64,000 nt of DNA from Chlorogloeopsis sp038404745 (GTDB lineage: Bacteria; Cyanobacteriota; Cyanobacteriia; Cyanobacteriales; Nostocaceae), in NCBI RefSeq assembly GCF_038404745.2, contig NZ_JAYKTT020000088.1:186001-250000 (forward strand), in the 5' to 3' direction. Position numbers and translations under genes: made by a program. This document shows, piece by piece, positions 1 to 8,690 of this stretch (positions are counted from its first letter, which is position 1; each line of letters starts with the position of its first letter). The notes beneath the pieces are model-generated. The model searched no databases and was not told the origin of the DNA. It saw only the letters and a program-made list of their open reading frames with translations.

Positions 1-2
1 TG

Positions 3-332
3 CCAATGTTACACATTTTCCTGGGTGGAACTGGAGCAGCTATTGATTTATGTGGCAACACCATGCAGTTAGAAGTTGCACCAGTCAAAAATCAATCTAT
101 ATACTTTGCTACAATCGCTGCCGTTGCTGGTTTCTGTGGCGCTTTCGGCACAACTCTAGGTGGCTTGATCATCCAGAATGCTTACTTTGGAGGTTTAGCG
201 GGTTTATTTGTCCTTTCAACCATGTTCCGAATTCTTGCACTTTTACCTTTGATATTTGTACAAGAAGCACGAGGGCAATCTTTTCTTCAGACTTTTCAAG
301 GATTGCGGCAAGTTCGCAAAAAGTTAGCCTGA
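3..332 (+). CDS. MFS transporter, C-terminal fragment
   Basis: This is the 3' end of a gene cut by the window edge; about 109 residues in frame 3 are visible, so the start is unknown. The fragment is hydrophobic and Gly/Ala-rich with two or three membrane-helix-like stretches (for example AAVAGFCGAFGTTLGGLII) and ends in a basic cytoplasmic tail. This fits the last helices of a major facilitator superfamily permease, an inner-membrane secondary transporter. The substrate cannot be inferred. It stops about 40 bases before a GC-rich repeat mosaic. The family call rests on hydropathy and general resemblance, so the exact MFS subfamily is open. Confidence 0.6.
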   Translation, partial: PMLHIFLGGTGAAIDLCGNTMQLEVAPVKNQSIYFATIAAVAGFCGAFGTTLGGLIIQNAYFGGLAGLFVLSTMFRILALLPLIFVQEARGQSFLQTFQGLRQVRKKLA

Positions 333-344
333 AGTTAGGGACTA

Positions 345-690
345 GGAAAAGGAGCCAGCGCCGGGGGTGAAGCATCGGTGCAGCAGGGTTGCCAACGCCA
401 CTTGACGCCAGTCGCTACAACGCGCTTAACCCGCAAGGGCGCACTGGCTCCTTTATGTCGGAAAACCCGTCCATCCTCCGGCGTACAGCAGTCCCCCACA
501 CTCCTTCAAAGATGCTACGCGAACGCCGGAAACCGCCTTTGGTGGTGGGCTGCTTCACCGCAGTGGCTCCTCCGCAGGCGACTGCTGTAGACACGAAGTG
601 GCTTCTGAAAGTAAGGGTTCCCCGACTTGTAGACGCGTTTGCCGTAAAGCATTGCGTTAGCTAGCGCCTTCTCACAGGGTGGCGACTGGC
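345..690. repeat. GC-rich intergenic repeat mosaic
   Basis: The gap between the MFS gene and accD is filled with short phrases that recur elsewhere in the window: GACGCCAGTCGC, GGGCGCACTGGCTCC, CGCGAACGCCG and AACCC/GGGTT blocks. Similar mosaics lie near 3300-3355, 8490-8660, 22470-22520 and 60420-60625. Reading frames through it (378-664) are low-complexity and show no protein family, so it is treated as non-coding repeat. A separate block of the type GTCCCCGTGTCCTCTT follows at about 720-752 and reaches the accD stop codon. Confidence 0.7.
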
Positions 691-749
691 GTGAGGGGGA
701 GAGTGGGAGATGTATGAAGTCCTTGTCCCCACGTCCCCGTGTCCTCTTC

Positions 750-1709
750 CTACTCAGCAGCAGTAGAACTTAAACTCATAGTCTTTTCCCACAAAACCAT
801 GTTATGAGTTGTGGTAACTGTGGGGGGCTGATGTAAGGTTATCAATTGTGCCAAAGTTTGCTTCAATTCTGTCCGAGGTACAATCTCATCTACAAAGCCA
901 TGTTGCAGCAAGTCTTCAGCAGTTTGGAAATCATCTGGTAGTTTTTCTCTTAGGGTTTGCTCAATAACTCGCCTACCTGCAAAACCAATGGTGGCTTTTG
1001 GTTCTGCTAGAATGATATCGCCTAACATCGCGAAACTAGCAGTAACGCCGCCTGTAGTGGGATTAGTTAATACAGGAATGTATAATAGCCGTGCTTCTTG
1101 ATGGCGTTGTAGAGCTGCGGAGATTTTTGCCATCTGCATTAGCGAGAGCATTCCTTCTTGCATTCTGGCTCCGCCAGAGGTACAAACTATCACCACAGGA
1201 TACCGTCGCTGAGTAGCTTGTTCAATTAAGCGGGTGAGCTTTTCTCCGACGACGGAACCCATGCTACCACCCATAAATCGGAAGTCCATTACGCCCAGGG
1301 CAATAGGCAAACCATTAATTTCACCCAAACCTGTTTTGACGGCGTCTACTAAGCCCAGTTTTTCCTGCGTTTCCCGGAGGCGATCGCTATAGGCTTTGCG
1401 ATCGCGAAATCCCAAAGGATCGGCAGGACGTAAATGCTCATCCATCTGCCTCCAGGTATTGGCATCTATGAGCTGGCGGATACGCTCATCACTATCAACT
1501 CGATTATGATGTTCGCATTCCGTGCATACCATTAAATTGGTTTTCAGGTCTTTTGTATATGTTAAGACACCACACTGAGGACATTTATGCCACAGCCCAT
1601 CAGCAATTTCACGTTCTTGACGTTCGAGGCTGATAGGGCCGGATTTACGTCGATTGGCAAACCAATCAAATAAAGACTTTAAACCACGTGTTTCTTCGTT
1701 ATTTGCCAT
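750..1709 (-). CDS. accD: Acetyl-CoA carboxylase carboxyltransferase subunit beta
   Basis: AccD is the beta subunit of the carboxyltransferase half of acetyl-CoA carboxylase. With AccA it moves the carboxyl group from biotin on AccB to acetyl-CoA, giving malonyl-CoA for fatty-acid synthesis. The N-terminal zinc ribbon is plain (Cys43, Cys46, Cys62, Cys65). The crotonase-type core follows, with GGSMGSVVGEK and SGGARMQEGMLSLMQM. The protein is 319 residues, the usual cyanobacterial length. The ATG at 1709 (MANNEETRGLKSLFDWF) matches the conserved N-terminus; a TTG five codons upstream is in frame but less likely. It stands alone on the minus strand, and a GTGTCC-type repeat touches its stop codon. 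Confidence 0.97.
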   Translation of the reverse strand: MANNEETRGLKSLFDWFANRRKSGPISLERQEREIADGLWHKCPQCGVLTYTKDLKTNLMVCTECEHHNRVDSDERIRQLIDANTWRQMDEHLRPADPLGFRDRKAYSDRLRETQEKLGLVDAVKTGLGEINGLPIALGVMDFRFMGGSMGSVVGEKLTRLIEQATQRRYPVVIVCTSGGARMQEGMLSLMQMAKISAALQRHQEARLLYIPVLTNPTTGGVTASFAMLGDIILAEPKATIGFAGRRVIEQTLREKLPDDFQTAEDLLQHGFVDEIVPRTELKQTLAQLITLHQPPTVTTTHNMVLWEKTMSLSSTAAE

Positions 1710-1724
1710 TTGTTTTTTATGCAA

Positions 1725-2149
1725 GTGAATAGTATGTCAAACGCAGGTTAACGTAATTGGCGGTCAAATTTTTCTTCTAACCGATTCAGACCTTATTTTG
1801 CATCTTTGGTTGCCAGCTTAACGAAATTACGTAAACCAATTCAAGTCCGTTGTTCTGAATTCTAGGGAAATTAATAGCAGCAACGCAGTCAATATATCCT
1901 TGAGAAGTACTTGCAAAGCTGCTGGCATACCAGCCCCAAAATAGAACTTCACCCCCCGATCAATAATTACTTGTTGTGTCATTAATTACGCTCGGCAGCT
2001 TGTGTCGAGTCAGAAGCGATCGCTGCATCAGTTCCACTTGCTAATATGCTCTCGTTATTTAAGAGGGTAATCCAAGTCACAAGATTATGTTAACAGAAGT
2101 TTAATGACATAAGGGGTAATGAAATTTACAGTTGTATGTTGTTTGCAGG
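1725..2149. other. Intergenic region upstream of accD with one weak short frame
   Basis: This stretch separates accD from pilD and should hold the accD promoter, though I see no clear -10/-35 pair. One minus-strand frame at 1827-1982 could encode 51 residues starting MTQQVIIDRGVKFYFGAG. It has no Shine-Dalgarno sequence, and its ATG overlaps the stop of another short frame (TAATG), so it may be a decayed gene remnant. One HIP1 site (GCGATCGC) lies near 2020. I do not annotate a gene here. Confidence 0.35.
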
Positions 2150-2272
2150 CAGAGAGTGGAAGACGCGGGGACGCAAAGAGCATCAGACGCGGAGAACAGA
2201 GGAGTGGAAGGGGAGAACCCCGTGTCCTCTTCATTCCCCGCGTCCCCTTGTCCTCTTCCCCTGTTCCCTATT
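2150..2272. repeat. GTGTCC-type repeat with hairpin potential
   Basis: A purine-rich arm (GACGCGGGGACGC, AGAGGAGTGGAAGGGG) is followed by a pyrimidine-rich arm (CCCCGTGTCCTCTT, CCCGCGTCCCCTTGTCC). The arms can fold as AGAGGA...GGGG-AGAA-CCCC...TCCTCT. It ends directly at the pilD stop codon and could act as that gene's transcript end. The same family recurs near 720-752, 8640-8680, 15650-15670 and 29270-29345, and inside the M16 protease gene. Confidence 0.6.
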
Positions 2273-2274
2273 TA

Positions 2275-3168
2275 TTAAGTCTGATGAAAAAATAATTGCA
2301 GATAGGTAGACAAAATGGTCTCGCCACTAAACACAACAATCAATGCTCCCAAAGCAAGGAAAGGGCCAAAAGGCATCTTTTGTCCCCATTTTTGAGGCAG
2401 TGTAGGACGGGAATTTTGAGTGGTAGTGTGAGGTGACTGTCTTGAAATTGAAGTGTGAGCACTATATCGCGATAAGAAAATTGCACCACCACCCACCAAT
2501 GCTCCTAAAAAACAAGCTACAAAAGCAGCTAGGAGCAAATGCTTCCAACCTAGCCATGCTCCCATCATTGCTGCTAATTTCGCGTCGCCTCCACCCATTG
2601 CTGTTTTACCAAAGACAATAGAACCAACAGTGGCGATCGCATTAAACAGCCATAACCCCAGCACGGCTCCTGATATTGCTGTCATCGAGTGATTTGCCCA
2701 TCCTGCCCATCTAGTTTCTGACAGAAAACCAACTAGCATTTGAAATGCTATCCCCAGTACTAACCCTGACTGAGTCAGTGGATTGGGTAAGGTCATGGTA
2801 TCTAAATCAATCAGCGATAAGGTGAGTAACCAGCTACAAAAAACCCAATAGCCGAGTGTCAATGGTGATACATGAAAAATCCAAAAAATTATCAAAAATA
2901 AACATCCCGTCACCGCTTCTACCACTGGGTAACGGAGAGAAATCTTACTTCGACAATAGCGACAGCGCCCGTTTAACCACAACCAACCCAAAACTGGTAC
3001 ATTATCGTAAGCTTGGAGTTGATTTAGGCAATGTGGACAGCGAGAAGGGGGAAACAGAATCGACAAACCAGCAGGCAGTCGATAAACAACAACATTGATA
3101 AAGCTGCCAATAGACGCACCTAAGCCAAACACGATCACATTCGCCAATGTGACTATCAAAAGATCCAT
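2275..3168 (-). CDS. pilD: Prepilin peptidase / N-methyltransferase (type IV pilus)
   Basis: This inner-membrane aspartic protease cleaves the positively charged leader of type IV prepilins and methylates the new N-terminus. Residues 1-30 form the first membrane helix, with the family phrase GASIGSFINVVVYRLP. A zinc-binding cytoplasmic loop follows with two CxxC pairs (CPHC, CRYC). The first catalytic Asp is in LIDLDTMTLPNPLT, and the second is in the GGGDAK motif near residue 193. At 297 residues it is slightly long because of a polar Ser/Thr-rich insert near residues 235-260. It should serve the pilus genes pilMNOQ at 54.8-60.2 kb. Confidence 0.95.
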   Translation of the reverse strand: MDLLIVTLANVIVFGLGASIGSFINVVVYRLPAGLSILFPPSRCPHCLNQLQAYDNVPVLGWLWLNGRCRYCRSKISLRYPVVEAVTGCLFLIIFWIFHVSPLTLGYWVFCSWLLTLSLIDLDTMTLPNPLTQSGLVLGIAFQMLVGFLSETRWAGWANHSMTAISGAVLGLWLFNAIATVGSIVFGKTAMGGGDAKLAAMMGAWLGWKHLLLAAFVACFLGALVGGGAIFLSRYSAHTSISRQSPHTTTQNSRPTLPQKWGQKMPFGPFLALGALIVVFSGETILSTYLQLFFHQT

Positions 3169-3245
3169 ATATTGTCTTTAGTCATTTGTCCTTGGTCTTT
3201 TATACTTGCTCATTCTTCATTTGTACAAACCAATGACTGACTACT

Positions 3246-3355
3246 GTACGGACGGGTTTTAACAAAAATCTCTTTAGGATGACGAAATATCTAAATAAAC
3301 CCGCACGCGGCTATGCTACAAGTCGGCGGAGCCGCAAGGGCGCACTGGCTCCCCT
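3246..3355. repeat. Small inverted-repeat element, copy A, plus GC-rich repeat
   Basis: The left end GTACGGACGGGTTTT and right end AAATAAACCCGC form imperfect terminal inverted repeats around an AT-rich core (3246-3306). Related copies lie at 22406-22470 and 50982-51050. A GC-rich block ending in GGGCGCACTGGCTCCCC follows (3307-3355), of the same family as the mosaic at 345-690. The element sits between pilD and a small hypothetical gene. Confidence 0.6.
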
Positions 3356-3363
3356 ACCAATGA

Positions 3364-3624
3364 CTAATACATATATGATTCAATTTGATTCAAAGGCACA
3401 AAACATTCTTCAGGCAAGAGGACGGGCTGATGTGTAAAAATCACCTTGCCTCGGTGATTAACACGATTAATTGCTACACCAGATGGTTGCCCAGCCACTT
3501 CGGGATGTACTTCACAGTATGTGTAGTAAATTTGTCCAGCAGATCGAATTAGCGCGGGGTCGATCAGGGGTGACTGGTGCTTTGGGCTGGTAAAGTTTGC
3601 TTGTGGTTGTTTTACAGCGTACAC
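3364..3624 (-). CDS. Conserved hypothetical protein, 86 aa
   Basis: This is a short soluble protein with no signal peptide or membrane segment. It starts with GTG at 3624 (MYAVKQPQANFTSP). I do not recognise a named domain. The even composition and non-repetitive sequence, with phrases such as AGQIYYTYCEVHPE and HQPVLLPEECFVPL, look like a real conserved protein rather than a chance frame. It lies 89 bases downstream of leuB on the same strand and may be co-transcribed with it. No function can be assigned. Confidence 0.6.
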   Translation of the reverse strand: MYAVKQPQANFTSPKHQSPLIDPALIRSAGQIYYTYCEVHPEVAGQPSGVAINRVNHRGKVIFTHQPVLLPEECFVPLNQIESYMY

Positions 3625-3713
3625 TGCTTACTTAATGGCTTGCTAAGTTTTGTTTTTAGTTTATACGAAAGTTTCAACATATAGTTGCCAATATTGCCAT
3701 TGCGATTAAAAAA

Positions 3714-4799
3714 TTATTGTTCAAGTACTTGAATCAATGCTTTACCCATCGCTTGGCAACCTAAGAGCTTCATTCCAGGAGACATAATATCCCCGGTACG
3801 AACACCGCTTTCTAGAACTTGTAAAACTCCTTGTTCAATAAAATCTGCTGCTGCTGGTTGGTTTAAACTGTAGCGCAGCATCATTGCTGCACTCAAAACT
3901 TGTGCGAGAGGATTAGCTTTATCTTGTCCTGCAATATCGGGGGCAGAACCGTGAACCGGTTCAAAGACTCCCGCCCCAGATGCACCCAAACTAGCAGAAG
4001 GCAGCATTCCAATACTACCAGTAAGCATGGCCGCTGCATCTGAAAGTATATCGCCAAACAGGTTACCCGTAACGATAGTGTCAAACTGTTTGGGAGCGCG
4101 TAACAGTTGCATGGCGGCATTATCTACATACATATGAGTAACTTCTACATCTGGATATTCTGCCGCTAACTTCGTGATGCGATCGCGCCACAACTGAGAT
4201 ACCTCCAGAACATTGGCTTTATCTACCGAACAGAGTTTGCCTCGACGCTTACGTGCTGTTTCAAACGCCACCCTGCCAATGCGATCAATTTCAGATTCGG
4301 TGTAAGCCATTGTATTTACACCTCGTTTCTCACCAGTTTCTGCTTCAAAAATCCCCTTGGGTTTACCAAAGTAAATGCCGCCTGTGAGTTCACGTACTAC
4401 CATGATATCGACGCCTTCCACAACTTCTGGTTTTAAGCTAGAGGCATCAATTAACTGAGGTAAGATTTTCGCTGGACGCAAATTGGCAAATAATCCCAAA
4501 CCTGCACGCAATCCGAGTAAGCCAGTTTCTGGGCGTAAATGAGACGGTAAGCTATCCCACTTATAACCGCCAATTGCCGCTAATAATACAGCATCACTAT
4601 TGCGACACGTATCTAAAGTAGCAGCTGGTAGGGGTTCGCCTGTCGCGTCAATTGCCGCACCACCGATTAATGCTTCTTGGAATTCAAAATCAATATCAAA
4701 TTTCTTTCCTATAACCTTTAGCACATCTACTGACACAGCGATAATTTCAGGGCCAATGCCATCGCCAGGAAGTAGAGTTATGCGGTGTTGCTGTGCCAT
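3714..4799 (-). CDS. leuB: 3-isopropylmalate dehydrogenase
   Basis: LeuB oxidatively decarboxylates 3-isopropylmalate with NAD+, giving the 2-oxo acid precursor of leucine in the cytoplasm. It is 361 residues, normal for the family. It begins with ITLLPGDGIGPEIIAVSVDVL. The substrate-binding region has GLFANLRPAK and ELTGGIYFGKP, the metal site is around GNLFGDILSDAAAMLTGS, and the NAD-binding stretch is HGSAPDIAGQDKANPLA. Start is the ATG at 4799 (MAQQHRITLLPGDG). No leuC or leuD is nearby, as is common in cyanobacteria where leucine genes are scattered. Confidence 0.97.
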   Translation of the reverse strand: MAQQHRITLLPGDGIGPEIIAVSVDVLKVIGKKFDIDFEFQEALIGGAAIDATGEPLPAATLDTCRNSDAVLLAAIGGYKWDSLPSHLRPETGLLGLRAGLGLFANLRPAKILPQLIDASSLKPEVVEGVDIMVVRELTGGIYFGKPKGIFEAETGEKRGVNTMAYTESEIDRIGRVAFETARKRRGKLCSVDKANVLEVSQLWRDRITKLAAEYPDVEVTHMYVDNAAMQLLRAPKQFDTIVTGNLFGDILSDAAAMLTGSIGMLPSASLGASGAGVFEPVHGSAPDIAGQDKANPLAQVLSAAMMLRYSLNQPAAADFIEQGVLQVLESGVRTGDIMSPGMKLLGCQAMGKALIQVLEQ

Positions 4800-4926
4800 A
4801 GTTTCGTTTTGACTGGATTAAGTATTTAATCGTGCAATAAATTCTCACAGATTAAATATCATATCGAGCAATTGCACCAATGAAGCTTTTAATTTATCTT
4901 TCCAGTCAAACAAAGAAAGCACTTGC

Positions 4927-5163
4927 TTAGACTGCAACAGCTTGCGATTCTAACGCACAAACTTGTGCATCCCGACGAGAAACAATCCGCAACTCATGGG
5001 GATAACGCGGACGCGGATCATCCACTAACCAGATTGGAGGTACCATCATGGCTTCATAGTAATCAATCCGATGTAAAACCCCTGGTTTGTCTTTGAGTTC
5101 TACTATCGTCCCCGCTGGATACTCAAACATTTCATTCCAATCGATTCCTGACTCGGTGTTCAT
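4927..5163 (-). CDS. Conserved hypothetical protein, 78 aa
   Basis: A small acidic soluble protein beginning MNTESGIDWNEMFEYPAG, with no recognised domain. It contains GTIVELKDKPGVLHRIDYYE and VDDPRPRYPHELRIVSRR. The first phrase resembles the short beta-barrel cores of small regulatory proteins, but that is only an impression. The ATG at 5163 is preferred; a TTG three codons upstream (5172) is also in frame. It is followed on the same strand, after about 110 bases, by another small protein upstream of it at 5274-5522, so the two may share a transcript. Confidence 0.55.
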   Translation of the reverse strand: MNTESGIDWNEMFEYPAGTIVELKDKPGVLHRIDYYEAMMVPPIWLVDDPRPRYPHELRIVSRRDAQVCALESQAVAV

Positions 5164-5273
5164 CGCACTCAACTATTCCAAATACCTGAAAACTCTTTTG
5201 TTTCGATACAACCAAGGATGGCTTGCGATCGCACTAGCCGCGCCCCTGGAGTATCAACAACCCATTCCCTCAA

Positions 5274-5522
5274 TCAACAATAGAACTGGCTTTTATCTAG
5301 AACAACTTCACCATGCTCTGGAACCCAGGCAACCCAGGTGTCTGGAGATTCCTGACAGAGCAACTTGGCTTCGTCAAAACCGTATTCACTGGGAGGCTGG
5401 AGCAACTTTACCCAAGCATCACGGTTGTAAGTGATGTGGCAAACCGGATTCCAACCTGAAGCGATCGCTCCCTCTACCACGGGTGTTGGTGAATCAGATA
5501 AATAGGTTGTTGGCAGGGGCAT
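5274..5522 (-). CDS. Conserved hypothetical protein, 82 aa
   Basis: A small soluble protein starting MPLPTTYLSDSPTPVVEGAI and ending VWVPEHGEVVLDKSQFYC-like, with no domain I can name. The frame is open up to 5618, but the ATG at 5522 is chosen because GGAG lies seven bases upstream and because the residues before it look like untranslated sequence. It contains HITYNRDAWVKLLQPPSEYGF. Another small conserved-looking gene lies about 110 bases downstream (4927-5163). Function unknown. Confidence 0.55.
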   Translation of the reverse strand: MPLPTTYLSDSPTPVVEGAIASGWNPVCHITYNRDAWVKLLQPPSEYGFDEAKLLCQESPDTWVAWVPEHGEVVLDKSQFYC

Positions 5523-5907
5523 ACTCGTTCTCCGTCTCAAATCCATTAACACTGGCAACCAAACTAGATAGAAGTAAATAAAATAATTTCTGTATTCATT
5601 TTTACAAAAATGCAGCAAGATCGCTCAATTATGCCGGATAAATTAACAAATCCTGACATAGTTGAATTTATGCTGTCTCACAACAAATAATTTCTCGTTA
5701 CACCAATTTAAAAAATGATTGCGGCAGATGCATTGATAAAACCCAGACAGATTAAAGCGATTTCTAGTCCAAAATCCAAAATAGTACTACCATGCTCTGC
5801 ATAGTGATGAAAATAGAAGGCTCTGCTTCATCAAGAGGAGACAGAGCCTCCATCAATGTTCTCCCTGGCTGGAGCCTGGGGAAGAGAAAAGTACTTTGAA
5901 AAACCAA

Positions 5908-5980
5908 TGGAGCTAAGCGGATTCGAACCGCTGGCCTCTGCAATGCCATTGCAGCGCTCTACCAACTGAGCTATAACCCC
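5908..5980 (-). tRNA. tRNA-Ala (anticodon GGC)
   Basis: The minus strand folds as a complete 73-nt cloverleaf. The acceptor stem pairs GGGGTTA with TAGCTCC and includes the G3:U70 wobble that identifies alanine tRNAs. The D-loop is AGCTCAGTTGGTAGAGC. The anticodon arm is CTGCA-ATGGCAT-TGCAG, giving anticodon GGC. The T-arm contains GGTTCGAATCC. The discriminator is A, and CCA is not encoded. Confidence 0.95.
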
Positions 5981-6103
5981 GCGTAGTGCATTACATATCT
6001 TAACTTAATATTTAGGTGCTTGTCAATATGCTTTGCTGAGAGACCTCATAAACAAAAGTTAAGAAAGTAATAGCCAATTTCTATTATTAACCATTCACTT
6101 TTC

Positions 6104-6295
6104 TTAAGAAACTTTCAGCAAATAGCTCATACAATGCCCCATCAAAAAGTAAACTACCATCATGGCTGCGGCAGCCGTTGCCACCAACAAACCTGCCAAC
6201 ATTAAAGAAAATTCCTTATTTTCGTAGGCTTTTTCCATCAGATGTAGCGACCAAGCCACTAGCGCTACATCAAAAACTAAAATAGGAATCAACAT
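6104..6295 (-). CDS. Small membrane protein, 63 aa
   Basis: A short, very hydrophobic protein (MLIPILVFDVALVAWSLHL...) with two likely transmembrane helices, residues 1-20 and about 32-54. They are separated by a polar loop (EKAYENKEFS). No family name is recognised. The regular two-helix layout and its place about 100 bases upstream of hisF's stop, on the same strand, support a real gene. A short run of T lies beyond the stop. Function unknown. Confidence 0.55.
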   Translation of the reverse strand: MLIPILVFDVALVAWSLHLMEKAYENKEFSLMLAGLLVATAAAAMMVVYFLMGHCMSYLLKVS

Positions 6296-6394
6296 ATTTC
6301 TTAATATTTTTTAATGCTTCTTAGCCAATATTAACACCGTTTTCGAGAACTGTGTTGAGTACTAGCAGTGTGTTCTAGTCAAAGATTGGCATTC

Positions 6395-7168
6395 TCAAGA
6401 GGGCATTCTGACAGGCACTTGATGATCGCGCAAATAATTCTTGATTTCCTCCACAGTTAATTGTCCATAATGTAAAAGTGAGGCAAGTAAAGCGGCTTCT
6501 GCTTTACCTTCTGTTAATGCTGCATGGATATGTTGGCAATTACCTGCACCACCAGAGGCAATGACGGGAATTTGTACAGTCTCAGCTATAGTTTTTGTTA
6601 ACTTGAGGTCATAACCGACTTGAGTGCCATCAGCATCCATACTAGTCACCAGCAATTCTCCTGCGCCTCGTTTTTCGACTTCTTGCGCCCACTTGATTGC
6701 GTCTATGCCTGTGTTTTCTCGTCCACCCCGTACATATACATCCCAACCAGGATTGTTAGGATCTTTTCTGGATCTAGCATCAATAGCAACAACTATGCAT
6801 TGATTGCCAAAGCGATCACTCGCCCGATTAATGAAATCTGGGTCACGTACCGCTGCCGAATTAATACTAACCTTGTCTGCTCCAGCTCGTAACAGATTTT
6901 TAACATTTTCTAAGGATTGGATGCCACCACCCACAGTTAATGGAATAAAGACTTGTTCGGCAGTCCGGTAAACCACATCGACAATAATATCTCGGTCTTC
7001 ATGAGTTGCCGTAATATCCAGAAATACTAATTCATCTGCTCCAGCTTCGTTGTAAACCTTTGCCAATTCAACTGGATCGCCTGCGTCCTTGAGATTAACA
7101 AAGTTAACTCCTTTTACAACTCGTCCCGCGTTCACATCTAGACACGGTAAGATTCTTTTAGCCAGCAT
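6395..7168 (-). CDS. hisF: Imidazole glycerol phosphate synthase, cyclase subunit
   Basis: HisF takes ammonia from its glutaminase partner HisH and cyclises PRFAR to imidazole glycerol phosphate and AICAR, linking histidine and purine synthesis. It is a 257-residue (beta/alpha)8 barrel of normal length. Both catalytic aspartates are present: Asp11 in RILPCLDV and Asp130 in VVAIDARS. Phosphate-binding glycine loops are visible in LTVGGGI and ASGGAGN. Start is the ATG at 7168. hisH is not in the window. Confidence 0.97.
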   Translation of the reverse strand: MLAKRILPCLDVNAGRVVKGVNFVNLKDAGDPVELAKVYNEAGADELVFLDITATHEDRDIIVDVVYRTAEQVFIPLTVGGGIQSLENVKNLLRAGADKVSINSAAVRDPDFINRASDRFGNQCIVVAIDARSRKDPNNPGWDVYVRGGRENTGIDAIKWAQEVEKRGAGELLVTSMDADGTQVGYDLKLTKTIAETVQIPVIASGGAGNCQHIHAALTEGKAEAALLASLLHYGQLTVEEIKNYLRDHQVPVRMPS

Positions 7169-7324
7169 GACAGATTTTGTACTCCTAAGTAGTTCCCCGG
7201 AATTTAAATTTTAGATTGGCAAGCGCACTTTAGAAACAAAATTAACGCGTCCGTATTTATACGTCTTGGTGCTACCACCAGTAACCGTTAACAAGTGTAA
7301 AAGTAACAGTTGATAACTAAGACT

Positions 7325-8428
7325 ATGGCAATTATCTCCTCGAAAAAACAGCCTTCCGATTCAGGTGGAGAACCAAAACAGCGTCAGACGCAATCCAAAG
7401 CATCGATAAAAGAGAATATTTTGCAGCCAGAAGCGGCAATTGAAGAACAAGGTAAGCAGGAAGAGAGTATTCGACCGCAACGGTTTGCCGATTATATTGG
7501 ACAGAAAGATTTAAAGGATGTGCTGGAAATAGCAATCAAAGCAGCTAAGTCCAGAAAAGAAGTGTTGGATCACCTATTGTTATACGGCCCTCCTGGTTTG
7601 GGCAAGACGACAATGGCAATGATTTTAGCAGCGGAGATGGAAGTTAACTACAAAATTACCAGCGCTCCAGCCCTAGAACGCCCCAGAGATATTGTTGGGC
7701 TGTTGGTGAATCTCAAGCCTGGGGATATTTTGTTCATAGATGAAATTCATCGCCTCTCGCGGATGACGGAAGAGATTTTATACCCAGCAATGGAGGATTA
7801 CCGCTTAGACTTGACAGTGGGTAAAGGTTCTAGTGCTCGGACTCGCAGCATTCCCCTCTCAAAATTTACTTTAGTGGGAGCAACAACTCGTGTTGGTGCG
7901 CTCACCTCTCCTCTGCGCGATCGCTTTGGTTTGATTCAAAAACTTAGATTTTATGAAGTAGAAGAACTCAGGCAAATTGTCCAACGCAGCGCTCAGTTAC
8001 TTAATACCACCGTTACCGAAGATGGAGCCAAAGAAATTGCTCGGCGATCGCGTGGCACACCGCGAATAGCAAATAGATTACTTAAGCGTGTACGTGATTA
8101 TGCACAAGTAAAATCATTTGATTGCATTTGTGAAAAAGTAGCAGCCGAAGCATTGCAACTATTTCAAGTCGATCCATGCGGTTTAGATTGGACAGATCGC
8201 AGAATGCTCAGTGTAATAATTGAACAATTTAATGGCGGGCCAGTAGGGTTAGAAACAATTGCCGCAGCGACAGGTGAGGATACGCAAACAATTGAAGAAG
8301 TATACGAACCTTATCTAATGCAGATTGGATACTTAAGCCGTACACCCCGTGGTAGAGTAGCAACCGCTGCTGCATATAAGCATTTAGATTTTAAGCCACC
8401 CAATGAACAGTTATCGTTTTTGCAGTGA
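7325..8428 (+). CDS. ruvB: Holliday junction branch migration ATPase
   Basis: RuvB is the hexameric AAA+ motor that, with RuvA, drives branch migration of Holliday junctions during recombinational repair. The Walker A motif GPPGLGKT is at residues 88-95, and Walker B with sensor is FIDEIH at 139-142. ERPRDIVGLLVNL and LVGATTRVG follow, then the RuvB C-terminal winged helix with LSRTPRGRVAT. The 367-residue length includes a charged N-terminal extension of about 45 residues (Lys/Gln-rich), common in cyanobacterial RuvB. The ATG at 7325 is preferred over the in-frame TTG at 7310. No obvious Shine-Dalgarno precedes it. Confidence 0.96.
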   Translation: MAIISSKKQPSDSGGEPKQRQTQSKASIKENILQPEAAIEEQGKQEESIRPQRFADYIGQKDLKDVLEIAIKAAKSRKEVLDHLLLYGPPGLGKTTMAMILAAEMEVNYKITSAPALERPRDIVGLLVNLKPGDILFIDEIHRLSRMTEEILYPAMEDYRLDLTVGKGSSARTRSIPLSKFTLVGATTRVGALTSPLRDRFGLIQKLRFYEVEELRQIVQRSAQLLNTTVTEDGAKEIARRSRGTPRIANRLLKRVRDYAQVKSFDCICEKVAAEALQLFQVDPCGLDWTDRRMLSVIIEQFNGGPVGLETIAAATGEDTQTIEEVYEPYLMQIGYLSRTPRGRVATAAAYKHLDFKPPNEQLSFLQ

Positions 8429-8489
8429 CTAGGGACTAGGGATTAGGAAGAAGCACCAGGAGCAGAGGGGAAAGAACGTGAATAACGAT

Positions 8490-8690
8490 TCTCCGTGTCC
8501 CCCTTCGGGTACTCTCCGAGAAGGGCTACGCCTGTCTACCGGGCGTCTACGCCAGTTCACGCCACGTGACGCCAGTCGCCCCAAGGCTTCGCCAACGGAC
8601 ACGCTTCGCGAACGCCGCAAAGCGGCTCAACCCAAGGCGCTGGTTCACCGCGTTCCTTTGTCACCGTGTCCTCTTTACCCAATCCCCGAT
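8490..8690. repeat. GC-rich intergenic repeat mosaic
   Basis: The gap between ruvB and the TPR gene carries the repeat vocabulary of 345-690: GACGCCAGTCGCC, CGCGAACGCCGC, GGCGCTGGTTCACCGC, and GTGTCC-type blocks at both ends. Inverted phrases such as CGAGAAGGGCTACGCC suggest hairpins. A frame runs through it (8478-8717), but its product is low-complexity, so no gene is called. It ends in AT-rich heptamer-like text (CCCAATACCTAATAC) just before the TPR gene. Confidence 0.65.

Noticed and set aside
378..664. Overlapping frames of 70 and 91 codons in the MFS-accD gap
   Set aside because: They run through the GC-rich repeat mosaic, overlap each other in different frames and give low-complexity products without family features.
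5087..5434. 115-codon plus-strand frame over two small minus-strand genes
   Set aside because: Its composition is that of an antisense shadow; the minus-strand frames have better starts and protein-like content.
5764..5949. 61-codon minus-strand frame near the tRNA
   Set aside because: It overlaps tRNA-Ala(GGC), and its product shows no protein-like pattern.
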